Of a DNA stretch of 64,000 nt, positions 1 to 8,512 are shown piece by piece. Numbering within the stretch: the stretch's first letter is position 1; every line of letters starts with the position of its first letter. This stretch comes from Mesostigma viride. Its lineage: Eukaryota; Streptophyta; Mesostigmatophyceae; Mesostigmatales; Mesostigmataceae. Under the pieces are notes generated by a model that had not been told where the DNA came from, searched no databases, and was given only the letters and a program-made list of their open reading frames with translations. The stretch covers positions 494,001 to 558,000 of the forward strand of contig RPFO01000702.1 in the NCBI GenBank assembly GCA_009746045.1, in the 5' to 3' direction. A program made the position numbers and the translations under genes.

Positions 1-996
1 ATAAACAGAAGTTGGTATACCCACTTCTTTACACTTCAACATTAACTCAGACCTATCAATATTTTCTGGAAGGACCATAGTGTATTGAGCCCAAACAGAA
101 GTTGCACCTTCAATAACTTGAGGTTTTTTTAGTATATCAGTAATATTATCATTGTAATATTTAGCTATTTTTTGTCGGGCAGCAATTTCGTTTTCAAATA
201 TTTTAAGCTTTTCAATAAGTATAGCAGCTTGGATAGTATCCAAGCGACCATTTATACCTATCATCACGTTATCGTATTTGTCTGATCCTTTCCCATGTAT
301 CTTTAAGCTTCTTAGTTTGGTTGCTAATTCATCGTTGTTAGTAAATACCGCTCCCCCATCGCCGTAACACCCAAGTGGTTTAGCAGGAAAAAAACTGGTG
401 GTAGTTATATCTCCGATATTTCCTACTCTACGGTTTTTATAATAAGCCCCAAAAGCTTGGGCTCCATCTGCCATAACCCAAAGGTTATGCTCTTTAGCTA
501 TAACTGCGATGCTATCATAATCAGCAGGCTGGCCGAACAAGTCTACTGGAATAATACACACAGGCCTTAACCCAAGACTTTTCGAAAGTTCTACCCCTTT
601 ATTCAAACTTTCAACATTTATATTATAAGTTTCTGGGAGGACATCAATAAAAATTGGAGTAGCTCCGACTAAAGCTACTACTTCAGCGGTAGAAGCAAAA
701 GTAAAGCTAGGAACAAACACTGCATCACCTGGACCTACTCCAAAAGCCATTAAACCGAGAGCTAAAGCATCAGTTCCATCAGAACAAGTAATTGAATGTT
801 TAACCCCACAAAAAGAGGAAAGGTCTTTCTCAAGTTCTGCTACTTCAGGACCCATTATATATGTGCCGTGATCTAAAACCTTTTTTATAGCTTCATCTAT
901 TTGAAGCCTAATTTTTTTCTGTTGCTCTTGTAGATCAATAAAATTGATTATAGGTATTTCAACGCCGTTTTCAGATAAATTATGCTTTGACCACAT
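1..996 (-). CDS. DegT/DnrJ/EryC1 aminotransferase, WbpE/WlbC-like (partial)
   Basis: Reading the minus strand from an ATG at 996 gives 332 codons with no stop before the window edge, so the C-terminus is missing. The protein is a PLP-dependent sugar aminotransferase. It has the early motif HGTYIMGPEV, the CSDGTDAL cofactor loop, the DGAQAFGA aspartate region and SFFPAKPLG with the Schiff-base lysine. The start lies 17 bases inside the 3' end of the upstream dehydrogenase gene, which implies translational coupling. In the WbpA-B-E-D pathway this enzyme would aminate C3 of UDP-3-keto-GlcNAcA. The family is certain. The exact substrate is inferred from the two neighbouring genes, and a related role in another 3-amino sugar is possible. 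Confidence 0.88.
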   Translation of the reverse strand, partial: MWSKHNLSENGVEIPIINFIDLQEQQKKIRLQIDEAIKKVLDHGTYIMGPEVAELEKDLSSFCGVKHSITCSDGTDALALGLMAFGVGPGDAVFVPSFTFASTAEVVALVGATPIFIDVLPETYNINVESLNKGVELSKSLGLRPVCIIPVDLFGQPADYDSIAVIAKEHNLWVMADGAQAFGAYYKNRRVGNIGDITTTSFFPAKPLGCYGDGGAVFTNNDELATKLRSLKIHGKGSDKYDNVMIGINGRLDTIQAAILIEKLKIFENEIAARQKIAKYYNDNITDILKKPQVIEGATSVWAQYTMVLPENIDRSELMLKCKEVGIPTSVY

Positions 997-2344
997 TACT
1001 TCCCTCAAGATTTTTATTTTTGAATATGTTTCTTGTATCAATTATAAGGTTAGAATTCTCTATAACCGTTTTATAATCTACAGAATCATGATCCGTACAT
1101 ACAACTATTGCATCATGAGACTTTATAGCTTCAATAGTTAGTGATATTGATTTCATTCCTACTAACCGAGGATATTCACTATCATGATCTATAGTACTAA
1201 TTAATGGATCATAATAATCTACTTCTGCTTTGTTATCTAAAAGATCTTGTATAATTTTTAACGAAGGGCTCTCTCTCAAATCATCTACATTCTTTTTATA
1301 CGCAACTCCTATAACTAGAATTTTACTATTCCTTAGTCCTTTACCGAAACGAAGATCCATTTCTTTACGAAGTTTCTCTATAACATAATCACCCATTTGT
1401 TTGTTAATGTTTCCACTTAACTCCACAAGTTGCGTAGGTATCCCAAATTCTCTGGCTCTCCATGTTAAATAAAAAGGATCAATAGGTATGCAATGGCCCC
1501 CCACCCCAGGACCAGGATAAAAAGGCATATAACCAAAAGGTTTAGTTTTTGCTGCATCTATAACTTCCCATATATCTATATCCATTTTAGAAAATATGCA
1601 CTTTAATTCATTTACCAAAGCAATATTTACAAAACGAAAAATATTTTCTGTTAGTTTAACAGCTTCTGCAGTAGCAGAAGTACTAACTTCAGCAACTGCA
1701 GTGATTATTTGCTTGTAGAAAATAATAGCTAGTTCTCTAGAATCATGGTCATCTGCACCTACAACCTTTGGTATCGTCGAAGTATTATATGCAACATTAC
1801 CAGGATCTTCGCGTTCAGGAGAATAAGCGAGATATATATCTTTCCCTATTTTTAAGCCACTTTCTTCAAGCATAGGAGATAATAACCCTTGTGTAGTACC
1901 TGGATAAGTAGTTGATTCTAATATAATTAATTGCCCTTTTCTAAGCTGGAACGCTATTGTTCTAGTTGCAGAAGAAACATAATTCATATCAGGTTCTCTA
2001 TTTTTCGTAAGCGGAGTCGGAACACATATAAGTATTACATCCATTTTAGCAATCTCCTTCTCATTAGTAGTCGGGAAGAATTTTGAACTCTCATTTAACG
2101 ATATTATGTCTTCATTACTTAACGTTTTTATGTATGTCAGACCGGCGTTTAATTTTTCTATTCTCTTTATGTTCTTGTCAAAACCAATACAATTATAACC
2201 TTGATTAACTACTGCACGGGCTAATGGCAGGCCTACATAGCCCAGGCCCATTATACCTATGGTACATTCTTTACTGATTATAGCTTGGGCTAACTCATGT
2301 TTCTGATGAGCACTTTCAACCACTTTTGTTTCTTTAGATTCCAT
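980..2344 (-). CDS. wbpA: UDP-N-acetyl-D-glucosamine 6-dehydrogenase-like (WbpA type)
   Basis: This 454-residue NAD-dependent nucleotide-sugar dehydrogenase has the usual family length. The Rossmann motif GLGYVGLPL is near residue 35, the central helical domain carries KLTENIFRFVNIAL, and the catalytic cysteine sits in GGHCIPIDP. The C-terminal UDP-binding domain contains the GVAYKKNVDDLRESP stretch. It oxidises C6 of a UDP-N-acetylhexosamine to the uronic acid in the cytoplasm. The gene lies 39 bases after the oxidoreductase/acetyltransferase fusion and overlaps the aminotransferase gene, so the three form one operon. That context favours UDP-GlcNAc over UDP-glucose or UDP-ManNAc as substrate, but the sequence alone does not settle it. 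Confidence 0.85.
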   Translation of the reverse strand: MESKETKVVESAHQKHELAQAIISKECTIGIMGLGYVGLPLARAVVNQGYNCIGFDKNIKRIEKLNAGLTYIKTLSNEDIISLNESSKFFPTTNEKEIAKMDVILICVPTPLTKNREPDMNYVSSATRTIAFQLRKGQLIILESTTYPGTTQGLLSPMLEESGLKIGKDIYLAYSPEREDPGNVAYNTSTIPKVVGADDHDSRELAIIFYKQIITAVAEVSTSATAEAVKLTENIFRFVNIALVNELKCIFSKMDIDIWEVIDAAKTKPFGYMPFYPGPGVGGHCIPIDPFYLTWRAREFGIPTQLVELSGNINKQMGDYVIEKLRKEMDLRFGKGLRNSKILVIGVAYKKNVDDLRESPSLKIIQDLLDNKAEVDYYDPLISTIDHDSEYPRLVGMKSISLTIEAIKSHDAIVVCTDHDSVDYKTVIENSNLIIDTRNIFKNKNLEGSNVVKA

Positions 2345-2383
2345 ATTGTTTTTTATTAGCTTATAAAAATGAATTGTATTTAT

Positions 2384-3940
2384 TTAAGATATTACTTCTT
2401 CAAGTTCATTGTCGGAATTTAATCTGTATTTTCTGTTCTCAAGAGGGCATAAGAGATCTTCTCCTAATCTATTTCCTGAGTGGCTCATCCATCCGATTTG
2501 GCGCGCAGGGTTACCTACAACTAAAGCATGGGGTTTAACATTCTTTGTCACAACAGCACCCGCTCCAACAAAACTATATTTTCCTAATTCTACACCACAA
2601 ACTATTGTAGCATTTGCTCCTATGGTAACCCCTTTTCTAACGTAAGTTTTTCTAAATTCATCCTTGCGTTCTATTTCAGATCTAGGGTTATTTACATTGG
2701 TAAAAACGCAAGATGGCCCGCAAAATACACCATCTTCTAAAACCACGCCGTTATATAAACTGACATTATTTTGGATCTTACAGCGGTTACCCACTATAAC
2801 ATCCGGGCCTATCATAACATTTTGTCCAATAACGCAATTTTCTCCAATTTTCGTACCTTTAAGTATATGGGAAAAATGCCATATTTTTGTACCTGCACCT
2901 ACCACGCAGCCACTATCGACAATTGCAGTCTCGTGGACAAAATAACTATTGTACTTTAATTCTAAATTAACCGAACCCTTTTTTTTTAAAGAAATTTCAG
3001 CTGCGTCTAAAACTCTTAAAACTTTTAATCCTTCTTCACCAGAAGTTAGAGGATTTTTATTTTCTATAATCGAATTTAAAAAATGCTGGCATTCGTTTCT
3101 TAAAGGCTCTACTTCAGTTAACTCAACAGTAATAGGATTAGATTTTTCTATAACAGGAAAGCTATTTTCCCACTTAACTTTATGATTATATAGTTGCAGT
3201 TTCTTATCCCATGGCAGGCAATCATCAAAAACTGCAATAGATTTGTCTCCGATAACTACAAATCTTTGTTCTTTATAAGGGTGAAACCATGAAGCGAATA
3301 CGTGAGCCTTAAGACCGTTCTTGAATAATAAGTGCAACGTTGCTGTATCTTCTATTTCTTTATCAAAAAAAGAAGAACCGGAAGACCAAACCTGGGCAGG
3401 TTCACTATCAACAATACCTAGCACCATTGATATATCGTGTGGAGCGAAGCTCCAGAGAACATTTTCTTCTGTTCTTATTTTTCCTAGACTAAGCCTATTA
3501 GAATATATGTATTGTAATTTCCCTAATTTATTTTCTGAAACCAGTTGTTTTAATTTTTGATAAGCAGAGTGGTATTGCAAAAGATGACCTACCATTAGCT
3601 TTTTATTGACTTTATTTGCTATTAAACAAAGCTCTTCTGCATCTTTTACACTTATTGCAATCGGTTTTTCCACAAATACATGTTTACCTGCGAGTAGTGA
3701 TTGTTTTACATGCTCAGCATGCTTAGATGCGGGTGAAGCTATTACTACTGCATCTACATTACTTTCGATAACTTCATTAAACGTTAACGCTTTAACATTA
3801 TAAGCTTCAGCCATTTCTTTAGCGGCCACTTTTTGTTCATCGCAAACAGCTTCCAAAACCGCTAGTTCGAAGAAGTTCCGTACTAAATTTTTTCCCCAAT
3901 AACCGCAGCCGATAACCGCAACTCTAACATCCCTTCCCAT
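2384..3940 (-). CDS. Fused Gfo/Idh/MocA oxidoreductase and hexapeptide acetyltransferase (WbpB-WbpD type)
   Basis: This 518-residue protein joins two enzymes normally encoded separately. Residues 1 to about 320 are a Gfo/Idh/MocA dehydrogenase, with a Rossmann motif at GCGYWGKNL (residues 11-19), the EKP motif at 91-93 and a likely catalytic histidine in WSFAPHDIS near 168. After a short linker, residues from about 333 form a left-handed beta-helix of hexapeptide repeats ending in [11 protein letters not shown], as in WbpD/WlbB acetyltransferases. Together they would oxidise C3 of UDP-GlcNAcA and later acetylate the 3-amino group. The aminotransferase encoded at 1-996 supplies the step between. 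It is the first gene of the operon. Domain calls are firm; substrates are inferred from the neighbours. Confidence 0.88.
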   Translation of the reverse strand: MGRDVRVAVIGCGYWGKNLVRNFFELAVLEAVCDEQKVAAKEMAEAYNVKALTFNEVIESNVDAVVIASPASKHAEHVKQSLLAGKHVFVEKPIAISVKDAEELCLIANKVNKKLMVGHLLQYHSAYQKLKQLVSENKLGKLQYIYSNRLSLGKIRTEENVLWSFAPHDISMVLGIVDSEPAQVWSSGSSFFDKEIEDTATLHLLFKNGLKAHVFASWFHPYKEQRFVVIGDKSIAVFDDCLPWDKKLQLYNHKVKWENSFPVIEKSNPITVELTEVEPLRNECQHFLNSIIENKNPLTSGEEGLKVLRVLDAAEISLKKKGSVNLELKYNSYFVHETAIVDSGCVVGAGTKIWHFSHILKGTKIGENCVIGQNVMIGPDVIVGNRCKIQNNVSLYNGVVLEDGVFCGPSCVFTNVNNPRSEIERKDEFRKTYVRKGVTIGANATIVCGVELGKYSFVGAGAVVTKNVKPHALVVGNPARQIGWMSHSGNRLGEDLLCPLENRKYRLNSDNELEEVIS

Positions 3941-4189
3941 ACATATTTTTCTATAGAATTAAATTGCAAACCTGCTTTACGACCTTAATCAGATTTAGTA
4001 TTTTTTAGAAACATTACAAAGAAGATATATATATTATAATACTAATTCTTACAAGTTATTATTTCTAATTTAAAATTAGACGTTAATAGCAATCCTATAC
4101 CAAATTGATAATCATTTTTAAATGAATTTCGGGGCATGTAAGATACTGAGAAATAGCTATTATCGGGTAAGTTACTGGTTATAGGCCTT

Positions 4190-4666
4190 CTAAGCATAAT
4201 TATTTCCATATTCAAGCCTAGCTTTTTTAGAAGGTACTTTTCCTTGGCAATAAGATCTACCTGGATTAACAAAAAGAGATTTCATAGCTTCTCGTCCCAG
4301 AAGCATTCTATAACGCATTATATCGCGTTTTGTAAGTGTTATGTCGATATCCCAATAATGATTACCTATTTTTATCGGCGATCTAATAACTACACGTTCT
4401 TCTTTATGGCCATTTGAGCTTCTAACTACCCGGCTATCGATAACTTCAGCTATGGCACACCTTGTAATACTTTCGTTCTTTTGCAAAGGATGAATTACAA
4501 ATTTAGCGTATTTTTTGTTGCTCATTTCTAAAATTTCTAAATCATAAGCGTGAAGAGCCGAAGTTTTTGCTCCTGTATCAATTTTTACTTTTATCAAAGG
4601 AGTATTTAACATTGGCAGAGAGGCCCATTCCCTCCAACCTACCAGCAACGATTCTTTAGTTAGCAT
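4190..4666 (-). CDS. RimB/ATP-dependent zinc protease family (retropepsin-like) protein
   Basis: This 158-residue protein belongs to the small family annotated as putative ATP-dependent zinc protease (PF05618), which includes RimB. The hallmark DTGAKTSALHA lies near residue 32, with the retropepsin-like aspartate. The LLGREAM segment near the C-terminus also fits the family. Its start codon shares one base with the stop of the deacylase gene upstream, so the two are translated in series, and rimK is the first gene of the set. In other bacteria RimB acts on glutamate tails added by RimK; that role here is inferred from family and context. The catalytic class, zinc or aspartic, has been disputed. 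Confidence 0.8.
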   Translation of the reverse strand: MLTKESLLVGWREWASLPMLNTPLIKVKIDTGAKTSALHAYDLEILEMSNKKYAKFVIHPLQKNESITRCAIAEVIDSRVVRSSNGHKEERVVIRSPIKIGNHYWDIDITLTKRDIMRYRMLLGREAMKSLFVNPGRSYCQGKVPSKKARLEYGNNYA

Positions 4667-5688
4667 TATTCTAATTCCTCCTCGAAATATAGCACCTCTT
4701 CAGCAACAGCTCTTATATTATCAAATGTTGCTACGTGGAATAACGCATCCCCGTTGCTAACAAGAGGCATCATCGTAATACCAATAATAATTCCGGTTTT
4801 TTTCGCTTTAACATAGGTTTTTTCCGTGCCAAACGGATTTGAAATTATCCCGAGTATTTGATCTTTATTTACTTTATTACCAATTTTTTTCTTCACTTGC
4901 AGACTTCCACTAATTGGAGCTCGAATCCAATGGCTAGATTCAGCCCTAAACACTTCCCTGGATTTTGGTAGTCTTGACCTAACTGATTTTTTTTCAATCA
5001 TACCAATTTCACACATAACGGCAATAATTCCGTTTTCCGCTGAAGAAATTATTTTCTCGTCATATCTTAAGGCTTCTCCCCCCTCAAATAGCAAAATATT
5101 TATCCCTTTTTCAAACGCTGCCTGGCGCAGGGATCCATCCCTCATATTAGAATTCAAAATAACTGGAACTCCGAATGCTTTTGCTAGCTTCTCTACCTCA
5201 GGATTCTCTAAGCACCCTCGGACTTGTGGAAGGTTAAACCTATGAGCGCTACCGGTATGAAGGTCAATACCGTATTGACATTTCATGACTATTTCTTTCA
5301 TAAAAATATGGGCTATTCGCGCAGCAAGGGAACCGTTTTTAAAACCAGGAAATGTTCTATTCAAATCTCTTCTATCCGGTAGATATCTAACATTGCGATT
5401 GAAACCAAAAACATTTACAATCGGTACAGCAATCAGAGTACCTTTTATAGAGGAAAGGATTTTTTTGCGAGAAAGCAGTCTTTTTATTGATTCCACTCCA
5501 TTAATTTCGTCACCATGGATAGCTCCGCTAACAAACATTACAGGACCGCTTTCCTTTCCACAAATCACTTCTACCGGTATTGTTATATCTGTATGGTCAT
5601 ATAACTTGGCAATTACAATCTCCAATTGTTTCCTTTGCCCTTTTTCTATTTTTACCCCGTTAATAACAAAACCTTTTTCTGTATCCAT
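4666..5688 (-). CDS. Succinylglutamate desuccinylase/aspartoacylase family protein
   Basis: This 340-residue M14-like zinc deacylase resembles the AstE/AspA group. GAIHGDEINGVES supplies the first zinc histidine and glutamate. DRRDLNRTFPG is the typical substrate-binding arginine stretch, and GIDLHTG supplies the second histidine. A C-terminal beta-rich part (SHWIRAPISG onward, about residue 250) resembles the biotinyl/lipoyl-like tail of this family. The gene sits between rimK (11 bases upstream) and the RimB-like gene (one-base overlap). Homologues in this position often accompany RimK-type ligases, which suggests a hydrolase acting on N-acyl or glutamyl amino-acid conjugates. The substrate is not known from sequence. 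Confidence 0.82.
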   Translation of the reverse strand: MDTEKGFVINGVKIEKGQRKQLEIVIAKLYDHTDITIPVEVICGKESGPVMFVSGAIHGDEINGVESIKRLLSRKKILSSIKGTLIAVPIVNVFGFNRNVRYLPDRRDLNRTFPGFKNGSLAARIAHIFMKEIVMKCQYGIDLHTGSAHRFNLPQVRGCLENPEVEKLAKAFGVPVILNSNMRDGSLRQAAFEKGINILLFEGGEALRYDEKIISSAENGIIAVMCEIGMIEKKSVRSRLPKSREVFRAESSHWIRAPISGSLQVKKKIGNKVNKDQILGIISNPFGTEKTYVKAKKTGIIIGITMMPLVSNGDALFHVATFDNIRAVAEEVLYFEEELE

Positions 5689-5699
5689 AGTTTAAAATT

Positions 5700-6617
5700 T
5701 TACACTTTCTGGTTACTTCTTTTTTTTAATCGGTTAACAGCAAATTTTTCTATATGCTCTATAATTGCAGTTGCAATGTCTTTGCCAGTTACTTTTTCTA
5801 TGCCTTCTAAACCAGGAGATGAATTCACTTCCAATACCAAAGGGCCGTGAGATGATCTTACAATATCTACTCCAGCTACCTCAAGACCTAATGATTTTGC
5901 TGCTTTTACGGCTACAGCTCTTTCTTCAGGCCTAAGTTTCACAGGTTCGGCACTGCCACCAATATGTAAATTGGAACGGAAATCACCATCAGCACTTTGA
6001 CGTTTCATAGCTGCAAAAACTTTATCTCCAATTACAAAACACCTAATGTCGGAACCTCCAGCTTCTTTAATGAATTCCTGGACCAAAAAATCTGCTTCTA
6101 AATTTAAAAAAGCATTAATTAAACTTTCAGCTGCTTTGTTAGTTTCTGCAAGCAATACTCCCCTTCCTTGAGTTCCACTTAGAACTTTAACAATTAGAGG
6201 AGCACCGCCGACAAACTCTATAAGATCTTCAGTTGCATTTGCCGAGTGGGCATAACTGGTTATAGGCATAGCGATATTTTTTCTTGCCAGTAACTGGTGC
6301 GCTCTAAGTTTATCTCTAGACCTAGTAATTGCAACCGATCCATTTAAAGAATAAACACCGGAAACTTCGAATTGCCTTAGAACAGCTGAGCCATAAGAAG
6401 TAACTTTGGAGCCAATTCTTGGTATTACTGCGTCAAATTCCAATTTGGATTTTTCGAAGTCGTGTTTATAATAAATATCAGGCTTATTTGCGGTAATATT
6501 CACATAGCATTTTAGAACGTCGATTACCTTAACTTCATGTCCTCTTTTTTCCGCTGCTTCAACTAACCTTTCTGTCGAATAAATCTTTTTACTTCTTGAT
6601 AATATACCTAATTTCAT
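5700..6617 (-). CDS. rimK: RimK family alpha-L-glutamate ligase
   Basis: This 305-residue ATP-grasp ligase begins [15 protein letters not shown], typical of RimK. It has the expected domain order: an N-terminal preATP-grasp part, the central ATP-binding region around [14 protein letters not shown], and the metal/ATP site [13 protein letters not shown] near the C-terminus. RimK adds glutamate residues to the C-terminus of ribosomal protein S6 or makes poly-glutamate. Other family members make amino-acid conjugates. It heads a three-gene set with a deacylase and a RimB-like protease, so one set could both add and remove modifications. The ligase assignment is strong; the S6 target is inference. 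Confidence 0.88.
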   Translation of the reverse strand: MKLGILSRSKKIYSTERLVEAAEKRGHEVKVIDVLKCYVNITANKPDIYYKHDFEKSKLEFDAVIPRIGSKVTSYGSAVLRQFEVSGVYSLNGSVAITRSRDKLRAHQLLARKNIAMPITSYAHSANATEDLIEFVGGAPLIVKVLSGTQGRGVLLAETNKAAESLINAFLNLEADFLVQEFIKEAGGSDIRCFVIGDKVFAAMKRQSADGDFRSNLHIGGSAEPVKLRPEERAVAVKAAKSLGLEVAGVDIVRSSHGPLVLEVNSSPGLEGIEKVTGKDIATAIIEHIEKFAVNRLKKRSNQKV

Positions 6618-6838
6618 TTTGCCTGGTGCATAAAATTTTGTTTTAATTTTTTATAAGCTTTACCTTAATTCTTCTATTAAGATTAGTAGGTATACACTAT
6701 CAAATTGATCTTAAGTATATATAATACCAAATGTTACCGAAGATTTACCATAAATCATGACTATTATTGTTGTTATTAAAACACTTTGTGGTTTTATTTG
6801 TTAAAGTTAGCTGGTTAATTCCCATCACAATCTTGAAT

Positions 6839-7561
6839 CTATATCAAATCCCCCACATTTTGTAGAAATAACCGCGCTCGATGAGAATTTGGTTTGTTAA
6901 AAAATTCCTTTGCCGGTTGGTCTGCTAAAACCTTTCCTTGATCCATAAAAATGATTCTATCAGCAATAATTTTTGCAAATTTTATATGGTGGGTAATAAC
7001 TATCATCGTTATTTGATTTTTTAGCTGAGAAATGATCTCTATGATGTCCTTTACCACTTCAGGATCTAACGCAGAAGTAGGTTCATCAAATAGCATAATT
7101 TCAGGATTCATCATCAAGGCACGTGCTATTGCAACCCTTTGCTTTTGGCCGCCGGACAAATCCATCGGATAAAAGTAAGCTTTTTCTAAGACACCAAATT
7201 GCTTTAACAGGCCCTTAGCTTTTTCCTCTGACTCTTTTAGGCGCGTTTTAATAACGTTAATTGGCCCATAGGTTAAATTTTCTAAAACAGTCATGTGCGG
7301 AAAAAGGTGGAACTGCTGAAAAACCATACCAATCTTAAAGCATAACTTTCCTCTATTACGTCTTGTTAGTTTTTTTCCGTCTATTAATACAGCTCCGGTT
7401 GTGGGGTTTTCTAAATTATTTATACAACGTATTAAAGTCGATTTCCCACTTCCAGAAGGGCCGATTATAACGACCGTTTCTCTCTTGTCAAAAACCAAAT
7501 TAATATCAGAAATAACTTGCTGACCTGCAAAGCTTTTTGACACATTCTGGAGCGCTATCAT
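6839..7561 (-). CDS. glnQ: Polar amino acid ABC transporter ATP-binding protein
   Basis: This 240-residue ATPase has Walker A GPSGSGKST, signature LSGGQKQRVAIARAL, Walker B IMLFDEPTSALD and a switch histidine in VVITHH. The length and GlnQ/HisP-like pattern match the polar amino acid uptake family. Its ATG overlaps the last four bases of the permease gene (ATGA), so the two are coupled. No substrate-binding protein gene is adjacent. A matching lipoprotein of the right family is encoded alone at 41457-42200. Glutamine is the customary annotation, but the substrate cannot be read from the sequence. Confidence 0.92.
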   Translation of the reverse strand: MIALQNVSKSFAGQQVISDINLVFDKRETVVIIGPSGSGKSTLIRCINNLENPTTGAVLIDGKKLTRRNRGKLCFKIGMVFQQFHLFPHMTVLENLTYGPINVIKTRLKESEEKAKGLLKQFGVLEKAYFYPMDLSGGQKQRVAIARALMMNPEIMLFDEPTSALDPEVVKDIIEIISQLKNQITMIVITHHIKFAKIIADRIIFMDQGKVLADQPAKEFFNKPNSHRARLFLQNVGDLI

Positions 7562-8211
7562 AAAGCTAATCTTCTTTCTAAAATTTTAGCAAAGGAGCTG
7601 ACTATCATAACCATTATGTAATAAGTAACGGCTGCTGTTAACATCGGAGTAAAGTAACTATAAGTCTCTGTAGAAACAGTTTGAGCTCTTTTCATTATAT
7701 CCATACCCCCTATAACCGATATTAGCGCTGATTCTTTGATTAAATTGATTAGCTCATTTACTAAAGCCGGTAGAATATTACGCAAAGCCTGAGGTAAGAT
7801 TATGTCTTTCATTCTAAGTACAGGAGGGATGCCTAAAGCCTTTGCAGCTTCTATTTGCCCTTTGTCAATTCCTTTAATTCCGGCCTTAATAATTTCCGAA
7901 ACATATGCCCCAGAATTTAAAGAAAATGCTACTACTCCGGAAACAAATATGCTTATCTTAATTCCAAGTAAACTAGGTAAGCCGTAATGGATTATGGTTA
8001 ACTGGACAAGCATTGGCGTACCCCTAAAAACTGAGGTATAACTAATGGCAAATAGTCGGAGTAATTTACTGTCGGCAGTCTTGCAAATGGCAAGCGATGT
8101 TCCGATTATCAGGCCGAAACACACCGAAGCAATGCTGTATTGTAAAGTAACCCCAGTACCTTCAATTATATAATAAAGATGAGGCCAAAATGCCACTAAA
8201 TCGCTATACAT
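7558..8211 (-). CDS. glnP: Polar amino acid ABC transporter permease
   Basis: This 217-residue inner-membrane permease has about five hydrophobic segments. Its EAA loop, EAAKALGIPPVLRMKDIILP, contacts the ATPase. The GTPMLVQL segment is typical of the HisMQ/GlnP family. It is the first gene of the glnPQ pair and is read away from pepA. The gap between the two divergent genes holds the pepA promoter, and the glnP promoter was not resolved. A dimer of this protein with GlnQ would import a polar amino acid delivered by a periplasmic binding protein encoded elsewhere. Confidence 0.92.
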   Translation of the reverse strand: MYSDLVAFWPHLYYIIEGTGVTLQYSIASVCFGLIIGTSLAICKTADSKLLRLFAISYTSVFRGTPMLVQLTIIHYGLPSLLGIKISIFVSGVVAFSLNSGAYVSEIIKAGIKGIDKGQIEAAKALGIPPVLRMKDIILPQALRNILPALVNELINLIKESALISVIGGMDIMKRAQTVSTETYSYFTPMLTAAVTYYIMVMIVSSFAKILERRLAL

Positions 8212-8453
8212 GAATAAAATAAACTAAGTAAACTATAAGTTAACGAGAAACAAGCTACCAATCAGCGAACCAAGAATGATATTACTAAATAGCTTTTACG
8301 TCAATAATTTCCAGCATTTCCTCCAATTTTAGATATAATAATAAAATCTTGTATTATTGAGATAAAAACACGTTTTATTGAAGGACAAAAATAAAATTTT
8401 TATCCTTTTGTACTCGAGGCCTTATAAATAACTTGCAGGGGTTTGAATTTATA

Positions 8454-8482
8454 TTGTCAACCCCAGAGTGTGGTTATATACT
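8454..8482 (+). promoter_or_regulatory. Sigma-70-type promoter for pepA
   Basis: A TTGTCA box at 8454-8459 is followed by a 17-base spacer and a TATACT box at 8477-8482, each one base from consensus. Transcription would begin near 8489, just before the AAGGA ribosome site at 8501-8505 and the ATG at 8513. An imperfect inverted repeat (8438-8464: GGGGTTTGA against TCAACCCC) overlaps the -35 box and could be an operator. The rest of the 8212-8453 gap shows only A+T-rich sequence. Confidence 0.65.
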
Positions 8483-8512
8483 TATATTTTTGATTATATA
8501 AAGGATGGCACA

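Noticed and set aside
4042-4272. Minus-strand open frame of 76 codons overlapping the RimB-like gene
   Set aside because: Different frame, no ribosome site, and the overlapping frame carries the conserved family motifs.
8468-8512. GTG start for a longer PepA
   Set aside because: It lies inside the promoter (8454-8482), adds a non-conserved head, and the ATG at 8513 has a proper ribosome site.
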